This document shows positions 19,906 to 30,100 of a stretch of DNA of 64,000 nt, piece by piece (positions within the stretch are counted from its first letter, which is position 1; each line of letters opens with the position of its first letter). Source of the stretch: Alviniconcha marisindica (taxonomy: Eukaryota; Mollusca; Gastropoda; Provannidae). Where the stretch lies: contig JABMCL010001879.1 of assembly GCA_018857735.1 (NCBI GenBank), forward strand, positions 395,001 through 459,000, in the 5' to 3' direction. Position numbers and translations under genes: made by a program. The notes under the pieces were generated by a model. The model had not been told where the DNA came from, ran no database searches, and saw only the letters and a list, made by a program, of their open reading frames with translations.

Positions 19906-20760
19906 CACAATGCGTGGAGGTGACAACTAAAAAAATAAAAAAATAAAAAGCGCATGGCAAACTCCGACACCATTTTTGATAAATGTCAACCAATGTGACG
20001 TCATCCAGGTGTATGATGTATTTGGGTTTTTCAAGCATCCGCCAGTCATACTGCAATGTGGTCAGAAAGGTTACTGCAAGCATCTCATTAAATACGTGGA
20101 ATGTCTGGCTCATAATCAGTTTGATAATGTGTTTGCTCTTCTTCTGTATGTACTCATTGTTGTGAATCGTGTTCATTTTGGTGAATAGATTACACACATC
20201 CTTGTTGTAGCTATGTTTCAATTGAAGTTATGTACTCATTGTTGTGAATCATATTTAGTTTGGTGTTTATTTTGGCGAACAGATTACACACAATCTTTTT
20301 GTAGATGTGTATCAGCTGGTTTGAAGTTGGCAGTTGATGCTTTATGTTTAACTCAATATAAAACACAGTTTGACTGAATAAAATGTTCAAGAGTTGCAGT
20401 TGTTTATTCATCTTCTACCAAATCAGAATTATTATTCATGTTAAAAACTTCCTACTATACAAAACCATTGACAATCAATTGTATATGTATGCACCATTTT
20501 ACTGCTCTACCTTGTTGAATTGTGGGTGATAATGGTATTTGCATTCACCACCTATAAGGTATTATGTATTCAAGTGTATATTTCATATCAATCACATTAA
20601 AGTATGGGACAAATCTTTCTGTAACTGTTGCAAAAAAAATGGTCTGATTGTGAACTGTGTGTCATAAAGTATACTAATGTAAAAAAGAAACTTCTTCCTG
20701 TCCACGTAGTTAAAGGGGACGCCAACCATTAAAAGGAAACTATTTTCCCCACCCTTCTTT

Positions 20761-20858
20761 GTGAGCCAGTATGGCCAAGAGGTTAGGCTGGTAAGCAGAG
20801 GGACCTTGGTTCGAATCCGCTTCGGCTCTTTCTCTTCAAAAGTTGTGGTCTGTGGACG
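20761..20858 (+). mobile_element. SINE family 2 head fragment
   Basis: The tRNA-like head is well preserved (TGGCCAAGAGGTTAGGCTGG; B box GGTTCGAATCC), and the copy stops after TTGTGGTCTGTGGAC. The body is missing. Confidence 0.75.
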
Positions 20859-22105
20859 AAAGAATGAACAGTGTAAACTGTATCCAAATACCTGATTTTT
20901 TATTCTTTCATCCGGCCCCACCACATACTCTCTCTCTTTCTGCTTCTTCGCATGGAGTCAGACTGCAATGTCAGTGTTGTGTGTGTGCGTGCGTGCGTGT
21001 GTACGTGCGTGTGCACATGTGTGTTACATTTGTATGGTGTAGCTCCTTCGCAAGAAACCATGCAAGCTGTGTGTGACATGCAATCCCAGCAGTACGGTGA
21101 TTACAATGAATATAATTTCATTGTAAATCTACACAGACTTTGACATGGGGGCCTACTAAAGGGATCTGCACGCTGCCCCGCCTCCTCTGTCTGTCTTGCT
21201 GTGTGTGGATTAAACGCTGCATCAACACAGCGAAGAAGCGCATGGTGATCTAAACTCACCGGTGCAATGTCATGAAGCCATAGATTTATTGTTCGATCTG
21301 GGAACAGAGTTCTCACGGAGTCCGTTCACAACTGACACAAAACTGCAGACTAAAATGTAAAGATTGTCAATCCAAGCGTTTCTGGTTTGAAAAGTCTCAG
21401 AAATATGAAATTATGCCAAGCCGAAACATAACAGTTTACGAGGAGTGAGCCAACTCTATACTGGCTATACTGGACCACCCAGCTCTGTGCTCTGTCAAAG
21501 CCGGACCCGGCAGAAAGTACTTCGACTTAAGCAGTTTTGTTGTTGTTTGTTTTCGTACAACTTTGCTTAGAAAAATTACGGTGCCTGATATTAATGATTC
21601 GTCAATTACTCGCGACGCAATCGTTGGTGTATTCAAGCTTCAGAAGTTTCGTTCGCATTTTCCTTTGCAAAAGCTACATCAATAATGCAGTGTGATGCAT
21701 GTTTGCAGCAAGCAGTCTTGACGTCTGGCCGAGGTAGAGTTTTTTAATCTTGTATGAGGTATAAGAGCCCTTTTCTCTTGCTCTCTGATAGCCCGTACAT
21801 CGCACAAAACTCACGTATGCGTGTTCTGTGGTGCCACGTAAGATTTGGTATGTTCTACACACGATACTGTATTAGTTGGAGATCGCCTCGGTCCGTCCAT
21901 CTGTGTGTGTGTTCTCTGGTACTATAAAATTATGTGATTTGTTATCTTTTATATACACTCTACGTCCGTATGCGTAGTGTGTCTGCACACCCTCCCTCCA
22001 TTGAACAAAACAAATGACAAGAGAGAGATGAACAAATTTCTTCTGTGTGAATTAAAACAAGCACTGCTTGCTCATTACGGATGGGAAGATTCTCCATCTA
22101 ATGTT

Positions 22106-22370
22106 AGCGGAGCGGGGATAGTTCAGTGGCTAGTGCGCCGTACTCATGTGTAGAACAGATCGAAAAGTCCCAGGTTTGAGTCCCAGCAGGAGCGGCGGGA
22201 GAATTTTAAACTCCAGGGTCAACTTTCTGTGCCGACTCTTATTTCAGTATCCGTTCCACCCCCGTGTTACCGCAGTCACACGTCATTCTGCCAAAAGTGC
22301 AGGTGGCAGGTTACAGCTATACACACATACACCCTACCTACATATGCCAGAAACGCGATGATCTACGGAC
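22106..22370 (+). mobile_element. tRNA-derived SINE, diverged
   Basis: An A-box-like GGGATAGTTCAGTGGCTAG and B-box-like GGTTTGAGTCC are followed by a body with GGGTCAACTTTCTGTGCCGA. The head resembles family 1, but the body differs beyond that point, so it may be a sister family. Confidence 0.7.
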
Positions 22371-22887
22371 CTTTTATCGTGACAAAGCATTCGCATGATA
22401 TGATAAACCAAAGCCAAGTTGCCTACAGACACTGGCCAGAACAATAACACACAACTGCCACCTGCCTAGAGGGTTTCTGTGGAAAAGCTTATGGATGGCC
22501 AACAGCCAAGTTAGGAATCTGGGAGCGATTAACAATGAAATAGACTTGAAATGCTTGGTTTTGACTTATCTGAGTGGGAAAAGGGGGAAAACATGTCTGA
22601 CTTTGTTGAAATTCAACTTATCCATTTTTGACTTATCAGTTGTAAAATTATTCATACAAAGAGCAGCTTTGGTCAAGAAATAAAACAAGATTCGACTTAC
22701 ATGAAGTTCAACTTAAGCATTTTTGACTTGAGCATATTCATCTGTAATACCTGTTTGTGCTGAACTAAACAAGAAGTCATATCCAATGTCTTTTTGTGTA
22801 TGTGTGCGACACCTAGCATTCTTCAGTCACAATTCATTGAGAAATGTTTCCAGAAAACCAAACACTTTGTACAGTGGGGTGCAGTGT

Positions 22888-23205
22888 TGTTTTTATTGAC
22901 AAAGTCCGAGTCCTAAACATTGTAAACTCCATAAATGTTTATTTACCAAGTCTGAGTCCTAAACACTGTAAACTCCATATGTTTATTTACAAAGTCTGAG
23001 TCCTAAACACTGTAAACTCCATGTTTATTTACAAGTCTGAGTCCTAAACACTGTAAACTCCATGTTTATTTACCAAGTCTGAGTCCTAAGCACTGTAAAC
23101 TCCATAATGTGTTTATTTACCAAGTCTGAGTCCTAAGCACTGTAAACTCCATAATGTGTTTATTTACAAAGTCCGAGTCCTAAACACACTGTAAACTCCA
23201 CATGT
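22888..23205 (-). repeat. ~45 bp minisatellite in FEN1 3' flank, AATAAA in nearly every unit
   Basis: About seven units contain AAGTCTGAGTCCTAAACACT and GTAAACTCCAT. On the FEN1-sense (minus) strand six of them read GTAAATAAACA, so each carries an AATAAA poly(A) hexamer. The array lies 600-910 bases past the FEN1 stop codon. Confidence 0.85.
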
Positions 23206-23802
23206 CAGGCAAATATTAAGATGTTCAACAAATTACTAAGATGCGTGCCCCAGTATTTCATCTCCAGTGAAGAAACAAAATCATGACAATGAATCTCATA
23301 AAGTGGGGGAAGCGAAGAAACAAAACAAAATAAACACAACAATGTGATAGCATGATTATTTTAAATCCTCTAAAAGTCCTTTGTAACCCACCATGAAACA
23401 CTGATAGTGGAGGTTTAGACTAGGAATGAAACACTTGATACATCATTTGTTGGAGCGAGGAAACACGGCTATTGACTGAAGATTTCCCGGCCTGACAAAA
23501 GGAGTAAAGCTGCACACTGCTGTCCCATGGCGTCTGCCGACTGTTGTGTTCCGTGCAACAAACTCCATCCACTGGCAATCAGACAGTGCAGGTTTAACAA
23601 CACAGACGGCACATTAAAAACCAGGCAGCTTCTCACATGGTCAGAGCGCTAGGAGGATGCACGTGTGTCGAAACGCGCAATATTAAGTGTTATCAAAAGT
23701 CCGCTTCCATGTTCATTCTGTCCTGTTCCAAGTTCACATTGTGAACCCATTCATTCTTGTATCCCATTCACAATGTGAACCCATTCATTCTGTCCTCCCA
23801 GC

Positions 23803-23868
23803 TCATTTGCCTTTCTTGAAAGCTCCTCCCTTGCCTTTCTTTTTGCTGCTTCCCTTCTGCTGCTCTGC
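23803..23868 (-). CDS. FEN1: FEN1 exon 12, basic C-terminal tail (360-380, stop)
   Basis: The exon encodes [15 protein letters not shown] and onward to the TGA at 23803-23805. The Lys-rich tail is the family's nuclear-localisation and DNA-contact segment. Confidence 0.95.
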   Translation of the reverse strand, partial: AEQQKGSSKKKGKGGAFKKGK

Positions 23869-24069
23869 CTGAAAACAAATACACAAGATATGTAAATTAG
23901 CACTGACCTGCGACCAAATGAACGCATTAACCACAGACAAAACAGCTAGCTGGTATAACACCCGTTCCTCCATGGACACACATTTTTTTTACCAGTCAAG
24001 GACCAACATCCTGCCTGTCTTATCTTACCTATTTATCTGTGTACATTATGCTCTGTACAATCAGAATGC

Positions 24070-24131
<62 letters not shown>

Positions 24132-27100
24132 ATAGAACAGTTTCTATGGACAAGATTTTGTACTTTACAAATACTTCAATGATATATTATTTATTATTAT
24201 AATCTGCCTAAAACAAGGTGTGCTACATCAAATTTACCAATTCCTGAAAAACCCACAGAAATGTGCATACTTCTGTTGTGTATGTGCACTCCAACCAACT
24301 ATGCACATTCACCCATAACCAGTTTAAATCCTTTATTAAAAAACTACAACCAAAAAACCAAAGGCATCCAACACCTTTCTTTTTGTGGCAGTTGAGGAGG
24401 AACTCTTGGACACGACAGAGAAAAACGAGTCAAGTCGCCCCTGCGTGGATCCCTGGCGAGATTTCTGCAACTTCCTGATGCCGTTTCGTATCCTGTCCTC
24501 ACTGAAAACAATGCATGCGAGGAAAGAGGTAAGACACTGCAACATGAGATCCCCATCTCCTGCTTCTTGCTTACGATAACTGTTTCTCACAATCTGCTGC
24601 TGTATGCTAGCACTGCCACATCACAGGAGGGTCAAAAGTATACTGTCGCCCATCCTGCTTTAAGTCTGCTGAAGCCACGTTCTCTCACTGCCAACCATGC
24701 ATCCTCACAAACATCCCGTTTCTCCACCCTCCAAAACATATATATGTATCTACACACCTACCAGTACCCGTGATTCATCCCATCTGCCAATGCGTCCCTT
24801 ACAACTGCTATCCATTCTACCGGGGAAAATGATATCACTATAGTTTAAGGCAAGGGGAAATCTACTTAAATGACCCACTGTCACTTGAAACATGTGCATC
24901 CCTTAAGAAAATCAGCAATCTGTGCTGAGCAGTTTGCTTTCACACCAGTGTGAGGACACAATCAAACAACTGAAAACAAGAGCGCAGTGAGTCTGCTTGA
25001 GAGCAGAGAATAGCACTGCATAAAAGTGACCAGTGATAATAAATCAATGCTGCTAGCAACCGAGTCACTCACTTGAAACCTTTCTGTGTGACCATGAACG
25101 CAGTAAGGGCTTCTTCGTCTGGGTCTGTCCACTTCAGCTGTGCAAACAGAAAAAAACTATGAATACAACTACTGCCAATGAACATCTAGCTAGACCTTTC
25201 CTCATGTGTGCAAGGCGTTTACCATGCAAATGAACTAGGGCAAGACCAGTAATGCATGGTAATAAAAACAAAGCAGCATGCACACCTCCCAGTCACTCAC
25301 ACCCATAGGGTACACAATTACTTCCCCCCTTTTTTTTTTAAAGAACATCAGGCACGCCTCTTCTACAACTCTTTCAAAGCTGCTCTAAAAACCAAACTTT
25401 TCTGTCATCAAAACATAAATGTTTAATTCAAGGAATGGGGACACTACATATATGTATGTCTGTGTGAGTGCATACATGTGTGTGTGCATCTGTCAGTCTG
25501 TATGGGTGGGGTTAGGAAATTTTAAAATGCTTGCGCATGTGCAATTGCACTGTATTTACCCTACATGAATGTAAACTGTAATCTAGTAACAGTCACTGCC
25601 TTTGTCATTGTCTCCAAATAAATGGGAGTCGTAGGAATTTTTAAGGCAAAAATCTCTCCAGCAAAAATCAGTTACTTTTAGCTGCAAAACCCATGTTCAA
25701 CCAAACCAGCAATATTTCAGTGTCAGTTTCAAAGGCTGCTGTTTGCACAGGCCGAGTGTATTCCAGCACACCCTGCACACAGTACACCAGTACTTACATC
25801 TAAAGTTGCAGGGTCCGTGACCTCAGGCTCCTGAAAAAGTCTGCGAGCTTCTTTGTACATCCAGTCCTCTGGAACGGTGTATTTCTGCAACACAGCACCA
25901 AAGGTTTTCTGCCACAATGCATACTTTCCTTGCGATTGTACTTGTTCACCGCTTTCCCTCCTTTTTATCATTTCATGTTATTATGTACTGCTGTATGTTC
26001 CTCTCTTCAGGACTGCCTCATGCTGAGGAGACCCGGCGTGATGGACAGGATGTTAAAATACAATTATTAACTGAGGTAGTAAGTTACTTTACTGGATTCG
26101 TGCTGTGTTCAAAATGATGACCACAAGCTCAACCCTACCACCTGTTCTCACCTTTTGGTTGAGACGTTTGAGGACAGTTTCAATCAACACCTGTTCTCAC
26201 CTTTTGGTCAAGATGTTAACAGTTTCAATGAACACCTGTTCTCACCTTTTGGTCAAGGTGTTTGAGGACAGTTTCAATCAACACCTGTTCTCACCTTCTG
26301 GTCAAGATGTTTGAGAACAGCTGCACTCCACACCTGTTCTCACCTTTTGGTCGAGGTGTTCAAGGACAGCTTCAATCAACACCCATTCTGACCTTTTGGT
26401 CAAGACATTCAATGACAGTTTCAACCAACACCTGTTCTCACCTTTTAGTCAAGGTGTCCGAGGACAGTTTCAACCAACTCCTGTTCTCACCTTTCAGTCA
26501 AGATGTTCGAGGACAGTTCTGATCAACACCTGTTCTCACCTTTTGGTCAAGGTGTTCAAGGACAGTTTCAACCAACACCTGTTCTCACCTTTTAGCCAAG
26601 ATGTTCGAGGACGGTTTTTATCAACACCTGTTCTCACCTTTTGGTCGAGGTGTTCAAGGACAGTTTCAATGTTCTTATGCTGCCTGATGAGTTCCACAGC
26701 TCGCTTTGGACCAATGCCTTTGATGGAGTCACAGTAGTCACATCCCAGCAGGATGCACAGGTCAATGAACTGAAAATCCACATCAAACTCTACTGGCTTA
26801 CAGGTTACAACTACGCAGCAGCCAGCGGCGGATGACAATGTCAAAAACAAGCAAGGTGAGCAAGTAATGCAACAGCACTGACTTTAGAGGTTTCACACAA
26901 TTTGACAAAATAGTTTCCCCACCACCACAGCTTGTGGGGAGCTATCTGCAACAAGCAACGCATCTCTCCAGTGAACGGTTGCCGGCAGAGAGCACTGAAT
27001 CACACGGGGATAATTAGACACAATTTGCGTTCTGGGTGAAAATGCAGCAATTGCAAATTCATTGGGGTCATTTTTTTCCATGTTTTGAACGAGCACATAC

Positions 27101-30100
27101 CCCAAGGTTTCTTAACCATGACGAAACAGAATCCCCACCCCCATGAAAAATGGTCAACAGAACAAATATACCAACCTCATCCATTGTAAAATTCATCTCC
27201 TCTAGAATTTGGCCCAAATAAAATTCTCTTATGGGCATTTTCCTGCAAAAAAAGAGAAAAAACAAGCTATGTAACAGCATGTATGTTAAACACATTGGGC
27301 ACACAATGGTAGCACTCAGAGTTATATTCTTGTGACTCAATATTTCCAACAAGCAGGGGGAGAAATCAAATGAAAAACTGCTGTGTGATTTTTTTCACTA
27401 TTCCAGTCCTATTAATACAGCTTGTGATGCTTCTTCTTTGGTTCGGTTCCCTTTTAACCCACTTGGCCCCAGACCAGACAGTGCCCTTTCGCTACGAAAT
27501 CCCATGTGAAGGGAAGTAACTGTGTCAAATGATCCCGGTATACAACTTTAAAAACCAATAATAAACACCAAACAAAAGTTTCAGCTCACTTCATATTTTT
27601 CAGTTTGCGTATCCAGTGTTCTTGTATATCCAACAGGTTTTGTTTTTTTCCACTCAAAAATAAAAGCATAAAAAACATACAACCCCAAGTCAGAAATGTC
27701 CACATCTGAATGGGGTAACCGACTTTGCAAAATTTCCAGTTTGAATCTCCCAAGATGAAGCTCTGTGAGTTTGTAAGGTTGCCCACGGTAAGCGACAGAG
27801 CCAAATTTGCAGTTGAAATCTCAAAGGATGAAGCTCCGACGCCACTGCTAACAGTAGGGCTTTTGTAAACTTATTTTCGTGCATCTATCATGTGTCCATC
27901 TCGCAACATTGAAAATTCACAGCGTCTCTCAAACTCCACCGAACTTTGAACAAAGGACATCACTGAAGTAGTAAACAGTAGCAGAAGCGAGACTACAAGT
28001 CTCACAAGAATCCCGTTCCTATTTGCATAAGCCGGGATGCTAGTATGAAAAAAAGAGCAGGTGAAAAAAGAGTGTGTTAAATACTACTGTACAGTCAAAC
28101 CTGTCAACTGTTACTACTAGCACCATGAGGCCAAGAAACTTTTGCAGAGCCGAAACAGGTGACATGCCATGTGGAAGCCGGTGCAAGGCTGGTAAGCACG
28201 CTACCCGAGGTTCAACTCCACTTCAGCCTGCCCTTCTCTTGAAAAAGCAGAGTCCCCTACTTCACACACACATACCATGCAATACACACCTGGCTTCGCT
28301 GAAGGTGAGATGTCGCAGAAGAACTTTGGAACCAAACGTGAGTGCATCCATGTCCTCCGTTCCTGTGGCGTACACCAGGCCCGCCTTCACCAGTGCTGCA
28401 CACTGTGCTTCTGCTTCACACGGAGCCTGCGTAACAGTCAACCATGTTCCAGTGACAAATGCTTGAAATACACAGGTGGGACACTGCTTCTACTTCAGAC
28501 AGAACCTGCGCAATGGTCAACAATGCTCCAGTGACAACTGCTACTAGAAATACACAGGTGGGAAGCTGCTGTTATTATATCTATGAGTATGACTCACAAT
28601 GTGTTCCTATTTCTATGACTCAATGTGTGTATGCCTCAATGCATGTGCTACTATTTCTATGACTCAATGTGTTCCTGTTTCTATGACTCAATGTGTGTAT
28701 GCCTCAATGCGTGTGCTACTATTTCTATGACTCAATGTGTGAGTTATTATTTCTGACTCGATGTGTTATTATTTTTATGATTATGATTTTATGATTATGC
28801 AGGTGTCTGGTCCAATGTGGCACTAGCTGCACCAATCACCTCCACATAGGGCACCCCCATCAGCTTGAGCAGGTCCCTGCACTCCTCACTGTGCTGCTTG
28901 GTCACCTTCACCAGGCGGCGGTTGAAACGGTCAATGTTCTCCTCGTCCCCTGTGAGGGATCAAAACTGTCATACAAACACCTTGCCCTGAGTTGGTCACG
29001 CACAGTCACACACAATCACAGTGAACAGCATTAGCAAACTGTCGGCTCACGAAAACTTGCCAGTTAAGGCAGAAATCATTAGCGTGTAAAAATGCAAGGG
29101 AGAAGGCTGGGACCTAAATTTGATCAAAATGTTTCATTTTCCATGGTCATTACTTTGTGTTTATTTTTACTGTTAACATACAGTGACGCTAGATCACTTG
29201 AGTTGTTAATACCATAAGCCAAAAACAAAACAGAATCAACACACAAGGGAGTTAATCAGGGCTCAAAAGGCGTCACACAAACACAACAACAGAGGCCTGA
29301 GTTGCCTACGGTAACTCTCACTTGGTATGCAAGTAAATTTATATACAAGGTACATAAACTCCACCACAGGCACATCCAAAACAAAAGTTTTCTTTAAGGT
29401 TTCTTTCATCTTAACTCACCTGCTTCCTCAGCTTTTTCTAGCTCTTTCTGCGCGGCCTCCCTCATCTCCTTCCTCTTGGCCAGCTGTGGAGTCAAACGTT
29501 GCACTACAGATTCTTTTGGCATGTTCATATTTGTTACTTACATCACACTCCAACAGAGAGAGACTGACTGACTGCACTTTATTCCACAAGGGTAAAGGTT
29601 CAGGCACATACGCCTGTTGGACAATTACAACACAACCAAACGGTATAACAAAACTTAGAAATAACAATAATAATGAAAGAAATTACAAAAATATTGTTAT
29701 GGGGGTGGGGGAGGAGATGAAATACAAAAGAAAAATATTATAGAGCATGTGTTCCTGTGTGCCAGCATGAAAGTGTGAAAGAAGGAAAGTGAGCGATAGA
29801 AATGGAGAAAAAAGACAAAAAATGGTAATAAAAATGGTACAATAACATTAACTAGTAGCGGTCATTTCTGCAGTGTATTACCTCACTCAGTCACTGACAA
29901 GGATGTGCACACCATGCTTTACATGGTCAACAAAATGTATACATAAAACCTCACAAAATAATTAATATAAACATACTGTATTCCTTGCACACAACACACG
30001 ATTGTGGTATTATTTGTAGAGGTGAGCCATTAAGTTTAGTGCACGTCTGAAGGCACGGGGGGACTGAATCAGGGACTGTGAGAATGTCAGACTGAGACTA

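Larger units (their letters stand above)
13458..23802. other. TAT-FEN1 convergent intergenic region
   Basis: Both genes end toward this 10 kb interval, so it should contain two 3' UTRs. No further exons with recognisable protein similarity were found on either strand. Unique AT-rich sequence alternates with the repeats listed separately. Candidate AATAAA hexamers on the plus strand are too scattered for me to choose the TAT cleavage site. Confidence 0.6.

Noticed and set aside
26105..26737. Plus-strand frames with repeated [13 protein letters not shown] units
   Set aside because: They are the antisense of the FEN1 exon 8 minisatellite.
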